DNA of 46,499 nucleotides, taken from assembly GCA_016285575.1 (NCBI GenBank), contig JAEEQX010000009.1, positions 1 through 46,499 on the forward strand. The letters run 5' to 3'. Shown here piece by piece: positions 14,919 to 23,740 of the stretch (its first letter is position 1; the number at the start of each line of letters is the position of its first letter). The stretch comes from Lachnospiraceae bacterium. GTDB taxonomy: Bacteria > Bacillota > Clostridia > Lachnospirales > Lachnospiraceae. The notes beneath the pieces are model-generated. The model was given only the letters and a program-made list of their open reading frames with translations, ran no database searches and was not told the origin of the DNA. The position numbers and the translations under genes were made by a program.

Positions 14919-17198
14919 TTATTTCTCGTTAAACGGTTCAAGTAATTTTTCAAGTTCAACAATCTCAGCATCTGCCTGTGCTTTTAATACTTCGATATCA
15001 GCATTGAGCTTGTCTTTAATCTTTTGCTTTTCACCATCAACGAACTTAATCATTGCTTTTTTCTTTTTAAGGAATATATCTCTTAATTCCTTATCAGTAA
15101 ACTTTCTGTATTCCATAGCAAGTATGGATAATGCAGGAAGTTTGATCGTAAGGTCTTCATTATCAGCCTCATCATTCTCCACAGTCTGAATAGACTTGGT
15201 ATTGATGACACCCTTACCGCCGAATTCAACTCTGTCAAGATTAAATACTTCCTTGTATACGCCTGCATGAGTAACAGGAATAGTATACTTAGGATATGAT
15301 TCTCTCGAAAAATTGAATACTATTATGAAATCTCTTTCTCCGTCAAAATACTCTCTCGTAATAACCTGATTGTCGATGCACTTATAAGAGAAAGGTCTGT
15401 CTACATTGAAATTGCTGATTCTGAACTTATTGTCTTCATAGACTCTTCTGAATTCTACAAAGAACTTATTGAACATCTTTCTGATGTCATCATCAGCACC
15501 TTCAAGCATATCAATATCAAGATTATTAAGCTGAGCACCCTTGAGTAAATGCTTAAATACAATAGCCATCTTAAGATTGCATAGCTTCTGATACTTATCG
15601 CCGGGCATTCTATCATAGATAGTAGCATTATCCTTCACATTCTCATATCTCGAATAAGGATAGATGTATCTCTCATCATTATTGGTGAAATGAGTGAATA
15701 AAAGGAATGAATCAAGATGCTCTCTTCTGAATGTAGGATCATACTGTAAAAAGTCGAGAATCTCATTGGTAGCTCCAGTATTCATGCAGAAGTCAAAGCA
15801 AAGTGAATCTGTGCTCTTACCTGTAACATCCTTGTAGTAAGCATAGATGCTTGCGATTGCAATGGCATTCTTATATTCTTTGTGTACGAATCTGTTAACA
15901 TCCTTAATGAACTGAATGCCCTTGGAATTAAGTGTATTGCCCCATTCCTCACAGATGTATTCGCCCTGATTCTTATTGTAGTCATGATAAAGAATAACGC
16001 CTGCATTAGGTAAGATGTATCCGTTAAAGTCTATCTCATTCATGAATAGATTAACTGCTGAGATAAGATATGACTTGGTAAAAGGATGAGTGTAATCATA
16101 AAGCATAGCATTGTAATGCTTATGAGCATATAATCTCTCATCTTCGTTTTCGAATACTCTTGAACCATCGAAGTTCATCAATGAACTCTCACAATCAGAA
16201 CAGAAAGCAAGAGGTAATTCAATAAATGAAATAATTCCTTCTTTCTTTAATGTCTTAACAATATCCTGAAGTGCGTAAATATCGAATCCGTTACTCTGAT
16301 CAAATGAATAAGGATTGATTACTTCGTATATGTTGGTATCTGAATAAGACTTAAATACATGAATAAAAGATACCGAGTTGTATAAGTACTTCTTAGCATG
16401 ATTAAGAATATAATCAGTAACCTTGGCAGTATCTGAATACTTGTCAAAAAGTTCTTTTATATCAACTTCAAAAATCTGAAGTTCATCATTGAACTCCTTC
16501 TTCTTAGCCTTCTTCTCTGAAAACTCATAAGGAATTGCAACTGAATTATCATTGGTAATACCAAGAGCAAAAGGATCGTTTTTATAGATAACGCTTCCCT
16601 TGATATTGATTGCATACTTGTACTGAGTATTGTCATTAAGTCCGGGAATAAAAAGCTTATATACACCCTTAACGGATGAATCCTTTTCCATTAAGTTGGC
16701 TTTTTCATTCCAGTCATTGAAATCACCAACAAGAGAAACACATCCTGCATTGGGTGCATATACAACGAATAAATATCCTTCGACATTATTAATCTCAGTC
16801 TTATGAGCACCGAATACTTCATAAGCATCATGGGATCTGCCGCGAAGAACTTCTCTTGCCTTGGTAGCATTAAGTTCAACATCGAATGAATAAGGATCAT
16901 ATACCTTTTCTTTGAGTATATTCTCGTATTCAACATTCAATGTATAAGAATCATATTCGTAATTAAAGAATGCTGCGAAAAAACCCTCATCATCAACTCT
17001 CTCAAGTTTAAGAGTCTTATTCTTACCATTTACTTTAAAATTGGCACTTACCTTAACAGCGTTGGGGAAAAATACCTGTAAAAGATTGCTTTTGCCTTTC
17101 TTATGAACCGACAATATGCTCTGAGGCTTATCGCAATCAGCATATACTATGGATTCGATTTCTTCCCAATTCATCTGATTATAATGTTTGCTATCCAT
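14919..17198 (-). CDS. GlgB-like (branching-enzyme-derived) protein lacking the GH13 catalytic residues
   Basis: A 759-residue homologue of 1,4-alpha-glucan branching enzyme. An N1-like beta domain (about 25-105) is followed by a CBM48-type module (about 120-215, with EVFGAHKT, YAPNAGCVSLVGDFNDWN and NDPFAL). A GH13 barrel covers about 270-590, then an all-beta C-domain and an added helical tail rich in K and E (about 695-759). The barrel aligns well with GlgB (FDGSRVFE...YNAMLYDYTHP, LYHDYNKNQGEY, DFLQYDPTFRREH, DRMPGDKYQK). The nucleophile motif R-V-D-A-V has become ILPNA (Pro397 at the Asp position), the AEES acid/base motif has become ASIY (450-453 region), and SHDE has become SRYE (516-519). 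It should therefore be unable to branch glucan and may bind or sense glycogen. AGGGGG precedes the ATG. Confidence 0.82.
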   Translation of the reverse strand: MDSKHYNQMNWEEIESIVYADCDKPQSILSVHKKGKSNLLQVFFPNAVKVSANFKVNGKNKTLKLERVDDEGFFAAFFNYEYDSYTLNVEYENILKEKVYDPYSFDVELNATKAREVLRGRSHDAYEVFGAHKTEINNVEGYLFVVYAPNAGCVSLVGDFNDWNEKANLMEKDSSVKGVYKLFIPGLNDNTQYKYAINIKGSVIYKNDPFALGITNDNSVAIPYEFSEKKAKKKEFNDELQIFEVDIKELFDKYSDTAKVTDYILNHAKKYLYNSVSFIHVFKSYSDTNIYEVINPYSFDQSNGFDIYALQDIVKTLKKEGIISFIELPLAFCSDCESSLMNFDGSRVFENEDERLYAHKHYNAMLYDYTHPFTKSYLISAVNLFMNEIDFNGYILPNAGVILYHDYNKNQGEYICEEWGNTLNSKGIQFIKDVNRFVHKEYKNAIAIASIYAYYKDVTGKSTDSLCFDFCMNTGATNEILDFLQYDPTFRREHLDSFLLFTHFTNNDERYIYPYSRYENVKDNATIYDRMPGDKYQKLCNLKMAIVFKHLLKGAQLNNLDIDMLEGADDDIRKMFNKFFVEFRRVYEDNKFRISNFNVDRPFSYKCIDNQVITREYFDGERDFIIVFNFSRESYPKYTIPVTHAGVYKEVFNLDRVEFGGKGVINTKSIQTVENDEADNEDLTIKLPALSILAMEYRKFTDKELRDIFLKKKKAMIKFVDGEKQKIKDKLNADIEVLKAQADAEIVELEKLLEPFNEK

Positions 17199-17209
17199 AT
17201 TACCCCCTG

Positions 17210-17237
17210 GAACTTAAATATTTTAAAAGATAAGTTC
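17210..17237. other. Small inverted repeat between the DUF1015 and GlgB-like genes
   Basis: GAACTTA (17210-17216) and TAAGTTC (17231-17237) form a 7-bp perfect stem around an AT-only loop in the 46-bp gap upstream of the GlgB-like gene. It has no T run in the minus direction and may adjust expression within the operon. Confidence 0.35.
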
Positions 17238-17244
17238 AAATATT

Positions 17245-18483
17245 TTAGTTAATTGCGTGAATAAAGATACCACTTCTAAGCTTGGGCTCAAACCATGTGC
17301 TCTTAGGAGGCATCAAAAGTCCTGCATCTGCAACAGAGAAAAGTTCTCCGATTGATGTAGGATACATAGCAAATGCCAATACGCAATCCTTAGCACATCT
17401 TCTCTCGAGTTCACCAAGACCTCTAATACCACCTACAAAGTCGATTCTCTTATCTGTCTTGGGATCCTTGATACCAAGTACAGGATCAAGAATGTTATCC
17501 TGAAGAAGTGATACATCAAGGCCCTTAACAGGATCAGATGTCTTGTACTCATCCTTAATCTCAAGAAGGGTCCATTCTTTATCAAGATACATTGCTACCT
17601 GGCCTTTTTTCTCAGGCTTGATAGCGCTGTCGCTTGTCTTAACCACATTAAATACGTTCTCTATCTTTCCCTTAAAGTCAGCTGAAGAAAGTCCATTAAG
17701 ATCCTTAACGACACGGTTGTAATCCATAATCATAAGTTCTTCATCAGGGAAAAGAACCGATAAGAAGAAATTGAATTCTTCATTGCCTGTATAGTTGGGA
17801 TTTTCTTCTCTCTTAAGAAGACCAACCTTACAAGCAGATGCGCATCTGTGATGACCATCAGCGATATAGATGGAGTTCATCTTGGCAAATGCATCTTCGA
17901 TAGTCTTGATGTCATTATCATTATCGATAATCCAAGCTCTATGTGTAATGCCATCTTCTGATGTAAAGTCATATAAAGCAGCTGTGGCCTTAATCTTGGC
18001 TACTACGGCATTAATATCCTTATCAGCTCTGTAAGCTAAGAAAATAGGACCGGTCTGAGCTTCGCAGGTCTTAACGTGATTGATACGGTCAACTTCCTTG
18101 TCAGCTCTTGTATTCTCATGCTTCTTAATAACATTATTGATATAATCATCAATTGAAGCGCATGCTACGATACCTGTCTGAGCTCTGCCATCCATTATAA
18201 GTTCGTAGATGTAATAAACTTTCTTATCATCCTTAACGAAATCGCCCTTATTGATACGATCCCATAACATATCATGAGCTTTCTTATATACTCTCTCATC
18301 ATATGTGTCCACATCATCGGGAAAAGATGTCTCTGCTCGGTCAATAGCAAGGAAAGAATCCGGATTCTTAGATACTACTTCTTTTGCTTCCTCTCTGTTA
18401 TAAACATCGTAAGGCAATGCTGCAATCTTACTTACCTTGTCAACTGAAGGTCTGATACCTGCAAACGGTATTATTCTGGCCAT
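17245..18483 (-). CDS. DUF1015 family protein
   Basis: A 412-residue soluble protein of the DUF1015 family. The N-terminus ARIIPFAGIRPSVDKVSKIAALPYDVYN is the family's usual opening (PYDV motif). The central ADGHHR motif (about residues 206-211) is its hallmark, and KHENTRADKE matches another conserved block. Its biochemical function is not established to my knowledge. The gene start overlaps the end of the upstream membrane-protein gene by 13 bases, with AAAGGAG inside that gene, so translation is coupled. The next gene is the GlgB-like pseudoenzyme. There are no transmembrane segments. Confidence 0.88.
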   Translation of the reverse strand: MARIIPFAGIRPSVDKVSKIAALPYDVYNREEAKEVVSKNPDSFLAIDRAETSFPDDVDTYDERVYKKAHDMLWDRINKGDFVKDDKKVYYIYELIMDGRAQTGIVACASIDDYINNVIKKHENTRADKEVDRINHVKTCEAQTGPIFLAYRADKDINAVVAKIKATAALYDFTSEDGITHRAWIIDNDNDIKTIEDAFAKMNSIYIADGHHRCASACKVGLLKREENPNYTGNEEFNFFLSVLFPDEELMIMDYNRVVKDLNGLSSADFKGKIENVFNVVKTSDSAIKPEKKGQVAMYLDKEWTLLEIKDEYKTSDPVKGLDVSLLQDNILDPVLGIKDPKTDKRIDFVGGIRGLGELERRCAKDCVLAFAMYPTSIGELFSVADAGLLMPPKSTWFEPKLRSGIFIHAIN

Positions 18484-20030
18484 TTTTCGCGCTCCTTTTG
18501 TATAGATTCTATATTGTTGTTATTATCAGCTTCGACTTTTACAGCTTCAGGCTTAGCCCAAGGCAATTTATGATATAAGCCCTTAAGATTATTAATCATC
18601 TTTTGCGATGAATTATAGCCCTTTTCTTTTAACTCTTCTCTTTTTTCAAGGCGAGCCTGTTTCTTGGTTAACTTGATATTCTCTTTTATAACGTGATAAT
18701 TCTCAAATCCGAATAATTCGCATATTTCTTCGAATCTTAAACTATACTCAACAGACAACATAAATCTCATATCTCTCTTATTGAGTTTTTCAGGATTCGG
18801 AGCCGAGAATAATTCAATGAATCTAAACTCTTTTTTTAGATAATATTTCTTATCATCGCTTCTGCCGGTAAGAGGATATTTCTGGAACTTAAAATGTCTT
18901 CTACTGATTAAATATGCTTCCTCACCGTCATGAATAAGCCATGCTTTTTTCATAAATTTAACTTTAAATGCATCCGCCTCTTTATCTCTGTATGCAAAAG
19001 TTAATATGGCTGCTTTAAGTTCTTTTTCACCATTATTGGTTACATACTTGTAATATCTCTTGGGAAGCTTTTTCGATATTAAAGGTATCTCATCATTGAA
19101 TCCCTTGATACGTGCAATAAAAGGTTTGATAAATATTCTTCTGACAAACTCTTCAACTCTGTAAAAGAATCCGAAGAGAATGATGCAAATGATTAAAACG
19201 ATTGCATCTACAACAAGTGCCAGATAAGGGAAGAATACATTAATGGTGGTAATTGCTATAGCTAGAAAGCTCTTAATAATCTCAAATATAAGTCCTGATG
19301 CAGGTACAAACGAGAAGCATGACTGAAGTGCATCAAGTCCAAACATAACAGTTCTGATAATGATATAGATAATCATCGATCCGACTGCCATTAACACTGA
19401 AATAAATCCGGTAAATAATCCGACTATAAAAGGTGAACTTGCTTTTGCAACACCTGCAGCCGATGCAGCATTAACAGCATTACCTACTGCAAAATCGGTA
19501 AGTCCGACCACATTAACAATTCCAAGTACCAATACAAACGCGAGACCCAGGAACTTTTCAAGTTCTCCTAAAGTACAAAGGCCGAATACTTTGGTAGCCT
19601 CATTACACTTCATAACTTTGCTTGCAATGAAGAATAACAAAATAACAATAAGCACAACAGGATTTCCTGCGGGTGTTGATGCTATATCAAGTGGATTACC
19701 CGTAAGTTTGTTGATATTCTCAAGAACACCTATATATAAAAGTGCAGTAAAAGGCTCACAGGATGTACCAACAACGGGTGCATATGCACCTGCAACTTTC
19801 TTAATAGCTCCCTTGGTAAACATTACATTAAGAGTATCAATTGACTCTCCGACAGGAACTAATTCCTCGTCCGCTGATGCAAGTCCGACATCTGCAGCCG
19901 ATACTCCGCTTGATAATCTCGGTGTACCAAAGAAAGGCGATACAAATACTGAGATTACCATGCATAACATTACGTATGCGATAATCAACTTTTTATACTT
20001 CTTAAGTTCTTCAAAAATAGGATAAAACAT
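18471..20030 (-). CDS. Uncharacterised multi-pass membrane protein with basic cytoplasmic tail
   Basis: A 519-residue protein I do not recognise. The N-terminal anchor (about residues 14-34) is followed by an exported Ser/Ala-rich loop to about 110. Then come hydrophobic segments near 122-140, 160-182, 198-232 and 245-300. About 220 mostly charged residues follow (KLPKRYYKYVTNNGEKELKAAILTFAYRDKEAD, in part), ending in a Lys/Glu-rich helix and a poly-Asn stretch. AGGAGG lies 6 bases before the ATG. It is the first gene of a four-gene cluster with the DUF1015 protein, the GlgB-like pseudoenzyme and MscS. The overlap with DUF1015 suggests the two products act together, perhaps at the membrane. 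Confidence 0.75.
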   Translation of the reverse strand: MFYPIFEELKKYKKLIIAYVMLCMVISVFVSPFFGTPRLSSGVSAADVGLASADEELVPVGESIDTLNVMFTKGAIKKVAGAYAPVVGTSCEPFTALLYIGVLENINKLTGNPLDIASTPAGNPVVLIVILLFFIASKVMKCNEATKVFGLCTLGELEKFLGLAFVLVLGIVNVVGLTDFAVGNAVNAASAAGVAKASSPFIVGLFTGFISVLMAVGSMIIYIIIRTVMFGLDALQSCFSFVPASGLIFEIIKSFLAIAITTINVFFPYLALVVDAIVLIICIILFGFFYRVEEFVRRIFIKPFIARIKGFNDEIPLISKKLPKRYYKYVTNNGEKELKAAILTFAYRDKEADAFKVKFMKKAWLIHDGEEAYLISRRHFKFQKYPLTGRSDDKKYYLKKEFRFIELFSAPNPEKLNKRDMRFMLSVEYSLRFEEICELFGFENYHVIKENIKLTKKQARLEKREELKEKGYNSSQKMINNLKGLYHKLPWAKPEAVKVEADNNNNIESIQKEREKWPE

Positions 20031-20133
20031 AGCATCCTCCTAAAAAACCAAATACTAATACATATTATCACATTTTGGGTACAAATTCTATATAATAATA
20101 CTTCTAAATACCCTAATAAACTTAAGTGTTTTC

Positions 20134-20162
20134 TTGATAAAATAAGACAAAATTGGTAATAT
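20134..20162 (+). promoter_or_regulatory. Promoter of the ABC-F gene
   Basis: TTGATA (20134-20139), 17 bp, TAATAT (20157-20162), 37 bp upstream of the ATG. The leader is too short for the long attenuator seen before some antibiotic-resistance ABC-F genes. Confidence 0.6.
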
Positions 20163-20198
20163 ATGTATTGTTTTATTAAAGAAAAAGTGTGAAAAACA

Positions 20199-22172
20199 AT
20201 GATTTTAAGTCTAAATAACGTTTCTTTGTCCTTCGGAGACAAAAATATACTCAATAAAATATCATTTTTAGTTAACGAAAACGACAGAGTGGCCCTTATC
20301 GGAGACAATGGAACCGGTAAAACCACTCTTCTTAAGGTTATAACCGGTGAATATCATAAAGATGAGGGCGATATCGTATTCAAAAAGGATATCAATATCG
20401 GGTATGTATCCCAGCATCAGAATATAACCTCCGAATTAACGGTCTATGATGAGTTGTTAGACTCCAAAAAAGACTTAATTGAAGTCGAAGAAAGAATTCG
20501 TGAGATGGAGGAAAACCTCAAAAACGTATCTGAGAGCGAAATGAACTCCTATATGGATAAGTACCACTCTCTTTCGGAATCTTTTGAAAAAAGCGGCGGA
20601 TACACATATAAATCCGAGATTAATGGCGTATTAAACGGCCTTAACTTCAATGATTACAAGGATAAAAAGGTTAATACCTTATCAGGTGGAGAAAGAACAA
20701 GGCTTATGCTTGGTAAGATACTCCTTTGTAAACCTGAATTAATCTTACTCGACGAGCCTACTAATTATCTTGATATATCAAGTGTTGAATGGCTTGAAAA
20801 CTATCTCCTTAACGTCAATGCAGCTGTTTTATATGTATCTCACGACAGATACTTTATTAACAAGACTGCTAACAGAGTTATCGAGATATCCGGTGGAAAT
20901 ATCTTAGATTATGCCGGAAATTACGATGAATTCCTTGTAAAAAGAGAACAATACTTCGATACCCTCACGGCTCAATACGAGAATCAGCAAAGAATGATCA
21001 AACATCAGCTTGATGTTATCAAAAAACTTCGTTCTTTTAACAGAGAAAAATCCATTAAAAGAGCTGATTCACGTCAAAAGATGCTTGATAAAATCGAAGT
21101 TCTCGATAAGCCTGTAAATGATAACAACGAAATGCGTCTATTTTTAACACCCGATAAAGAAAGCGGTAAAGACGTATTATCAGTTAAAAATATATCCAAG
21201 AGTTTTGAAGATAAGGACTTATTCGATAATGTATCATTCGAGATTAAAAAAGGTGAGCATGTCGCATTAATAGGTGCTAACGGAACCGGAAAAACAACCA
21301 TTCTTAAGATTATCAATGATATATATCAGTCAGATACGGCTTCAGAGATTAAGTTCGGAAGCAATGTAACAGTTGGATATTTTGACCAGCAGGCTAATGT
21401 AATAGATGATAATAAGACACTCTTTGATGAGATATCTGATGCATATCCCAATATGACTCAGACCGAGATACGTAATACTCTCGGTGCTTTTCTCTTCTCC
21501 GATGATGATGTATTTAAGAAAATCGGAGTATTAAGCGGTGGAGAAAAATGTAGAGTTGTTCTTGCCAAGATCATGTTATCCAAGGCCAACTTCTTAATAC
21601 TTGATGAGCCTACCAACCACTTGGATATGACATCAAAGCAGATTCTCGAAGAAGCTATCAACGCTTACGAAGGTACATGCCTATATGTATCGCACGACAG
21701 ATATTTCATCAACAAAACTGCTGATAAGATATACTCTCTCGAAGGTAATACAATAACTGAATATCTTGGAAACTATGATTACTATCTTGAAAAATCCAAA
21801 ACTCAGGTTAACTTCACAGGAAGTAATCCTATTGCTAACAATACTAATAGTGCTTCTTCTGCAAGTAACACCTCTTCTGCAAACAACGCTTCCGCAAACG
21901 AGACTGAAGCAAAGCTTGATTGGAAAGAACAAAAGCAGTTACAAAGCGAAAAGAGAAAAATCGAGAATAAGATTAAGAATATCGAAGCCGATATTGAAAA
22001 ATTCGAATCTGAAATCGAAAAGCTAAATGAGGAAATGAATAAACCTGAAGTAGCAAATAATTCATTCAAGCTTAATGAGATATGCTCAAAGAAGAACGAA
22101 ATTAATAAAAAACTTGCTGCAGCATATGACGAATGGGAAATTCAAAGTGAAGAATTAAATAAATACAATTAA
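20199..22172 (+). CDS. ABC-F family ATPase (ribosome-associated)
   Basis: A 657-residue protein with two ATP-binding cassettes in one chain and no membrane segments, as in EttA, Uup and YdiF-type factors. These act on the ribosomal E site. The first Walker A is GDNGTGKTT (residues 35-43), with signature LSGGERTRL and Walker B LILLDEPTNYLD. The second cassette has GANGTGKTT, LSGGEKCRV and LILDEPTNHLD. A linker of two helices between cassettes (about 245-290) is the P-site tRNA interaction motif region. The C-terminus has a Ser/Ala/Asn-rich spacer, then a charged coiled coil (about 570-650). A housekeeping translation factor is more likely than a resistance determinant, but the sequence alone does not decide. 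Confidence 0.9.
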   Translation: MILSLNNVSLSFGDKNILNKISFLVNENDRVALIGDNGTGKTTLLKVITGEYHKDEGDIVFKKDINIGYVSQHQNITSELTVYDELLDSKKDLIEVEERIREMEENLKNVSESEMNSYMDKYHSLSESFEKSGGYTYKSEINGVLNGLNFNDYKDKKVNTLSGGERTRLMLGKILLCKPELILLDEPTNYLDISSVEWLENYLLNVNAAVLYVSHDRYFINKTANRVIEISGGNILDYAGNYDEFLVKREQYFDTLTAQYENQQRMIKHQLDVIKKLRSFNREKSIKRADSRQKMLDKIEVLDKPVNDNNEMRLFLTPDKESGKDVLSVKNISKSFEDKDLFDNVSFEIKKGEHVALIGANGTGKTTILKIINDIYQSDTASEIKFGSNVTVGYFDQQANVIDDNKTLFDEISDAYPNMTQTEIRNTLGAFLFSDDDVFKKIGVLSGGEKCRVVLAKIMLSKANFLILDEPTNHLDMTSKQILEEAINAYEGTCLYVSHDRYFINKTADKIYSLEGNTITEYLGNYDYYLEKSKTQVNFTGSNPIANNTNSASSASNTSSANNASANETEAKLDWKEQKQLQSEKRKIENKIKNIEADIEKFESEIEKLNEEMNKPEVANNSFKLNEICSKKNEINKKLAAAYDEWEIQSEELNKYN

Positions 22173-22198
22173 AAACGCAGCCTTTCGGCTGCATTTTT
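22171..22198. terminator. Bidirectional terminator between the ABC-F gene and icd
   Basis: GCAGCC and GGCTGC form a 6-bp GC stem with loop TTTC, flanked by A5 on the left and a T5 run on the right. It therefore serves the plus-strand ABC-F gene and the minus-strand icd, whose stop is at 22204. Confidence 0.85.
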
Positions 22199-22203
22199 AA
22201 TTT

Positions 22204-23409
22204 CTATAAAGTTTCTAATGTCTTTCTGATTTCTTTAATAAAGTTCTCAGAATTAAGAACTGTAACATCCTTAAGGCTTGTAATAAGAGCCAAATCCTTA
22301 GTCATCTTACCGGACTCAATAGTTGTAAGTGTAGCCTTCTCAAGCTTATCAGCGAATTCCATGAGTTCAGGAATCTTATCAAGTTCGCCTCTTTTTCTAA
22401 GAGCTCCTGTCCAAGCAAAGATTGTAGCTACTGAGTTAGTAGATGTCTCTTCGCCTTTAAGGTGCTTATAGTAATGGCGCTGTACTGTACCGTGAGCTGC
22501 TTCATACTCGTATAATCCATCAGGTGATACAAGTACTGATGTCATCATAGCAAGTGATCCGAATGCGGATGAAACCATATCACTCATTACATCACCATCA
22601 TAGTTCTTACAAGCCCAGATGAATCCACCCTTAGACTTCATAACACGTGCTACTGCATCATCAATAAGTGTATAGAAATATGTGATTCCGGCAGCATCAA
22701 ACTTAGCCTTGTATTCCTTGTCAAAGATTTCCTGAAATATATCTTTGAAGTTATGATCGTATTTCTTTGAAATAGTATCCTTGGTAGCAAACCATAATTC
22801 CTGCTTAGTATCAAGTGCATAGTTAAAGCAAGCTCTTGCAAATGACTCAATGGACTTATCAATGTTGTGAATACCCTGGATGATTCCGGGTCCCTTGAAT
22901 TCCTGGATTGTAGCTCTGGTCTCTTTACCGTTCTCATCAGTAAATACGAGTTCAGCCTTTCCGGGTCCGGGAATCTTCATCTCAGTATTCTTGTATACAT
23001 CGCCGTATGCATGACGAGCAAGTGTAATGGGCTTCTCCCAATTCTTAACGCAAGGCTCGATTCCTTTTACGATAATAGGTGCTCTGAACACTGTTCCGTC
23101 AAGCATTGCACGGATAGTACCATTGGGAGACTTCCACATTTCCTTAAGATTATACTCTTCAACTCTTGCAGCGTTGGGAGTAATGGTTGCACACTTAACT
23201 GCTACCCCGTACTTCTTGGTAGCATTGGCAGAATCAACAGTAACCTGATCGTCAGTTTCATTTCTGTGTTCAAGTCCAAGATCATAATATTCTGTCTTTA
23301 AGTCAATATAGGGAAGAAGAAGTTCATCCTTAATCATCTTCCATAAAATTCTGGTCATTTCATCGCCGTCCATCTCTACGAGCGGAGTTATCATTTTGAT
23401 TTTTTCCAT
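22204..23409 (-). CDS. icd: NADP-dependent isocitrate dehydrogenase
   Basis: Oxidative decarboxylation of isocitrate to 2-oxoglutarate with NADP. At 401 residues and with blocks such as [52 protein letters not shown] and [18 protein letters not shown] (each in part), it belongs to the homodimeric, eukaryote-like class of IDH, not the E. coli class. The frame starts at GTG 23415, but AGAGG lies 5 bases before the ATG at 23409, which gives [17 protein letters not shown]. It follows the probable (Re)-citrate synthase and a small membrane protein in one direction, so this cluster likely supplies 2-oxoglutarate for glutamate. Aconitase is not in the window. Confidence 0.94.
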   Translation of the reverse strand: MEKIKMITPLVEMDGDEMTRILWKMIKDELLLPYIDLKTEYYDLGLEHRNETDDQVTVDSANATKKYGVAVKCATITPNAARVEEYNLKEMWKSPNGTIRAMLDGTVFRAPIIVKGIEPCVKNWEKPITLARHAYGDVYKNTEMKIPGPGKAELVFTDENGKETRATIQEFKGPGIIQGIHNIDKSIESFARACFNYALDTKQELWFATKDTISKKYDHNFKDIFQEIFDKEYKAKFDAAGITYFYTLIDDAVARVMKSKGGFIWACKNYDGDVMSDMVSSAFGSLAMMTSVLVSPDGLYEYEAAHGTVQRHYYKHLKGEETSTNSVATIFAWTGALRKRGELDKIPELMEFADKLEKATLTTIESGKMTKDLALITSLKDVTVLNSENFIKEIRKTLETL

Positions 23410-23465
23410 ATTCACCTCTGTAAGATTCTGCTTTATGCTAAGGAATATAAGTTACAAAAATTTTT

Positions 23466-23702
23466 TTAAAGTTTAAAGTCACCCGAATTCGAATTATCAT
23501 TCGAATTATCCAAACTGATATTAACAGTATCTTTATCTTCGTCAGGATTGAATAACTGATGAATTGCTTCAGCTCTCTTTTCTCTTCTCTTTTTTGCTGC
23601 TTTAATAAGAAGCACACCAAAAACAATGATTGCAGCAACAATTAAAACGAATACAGCCAATCTGACAAAAAGAAATATATAACCTATACTTTGATAATCC
23701 AT
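23466..23702 (-). CDS. Small single-pass membrane protein
   Basis: A 78-residue protein with one hydrophobic helix (about residues 9-34), a basic cytoplasmic border (KAAKKRREKRAE) and an acidic, Asn/Ser-rich tail. GAGGT lies 6 bases before the ATG. It sits between the citrate-synthase-like gene (38 bp upstream) and icd (56 bp downstream) in the same direction. No family is recognised, and the position in the cluster may be incidental. Confidence 0.6.
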   Translation of the reverse strand: MDYQSIGYIFLFVRLAVFVLIVAAIIVFGVLLIKAAKKRREKRAEAIHQLFNPDEDKDTVNISLDNSNDNSNSGDFKL

Positions 23703-23740
23703 ATATATACCTCACAAATTTTTATGTATTGAATTTACAA

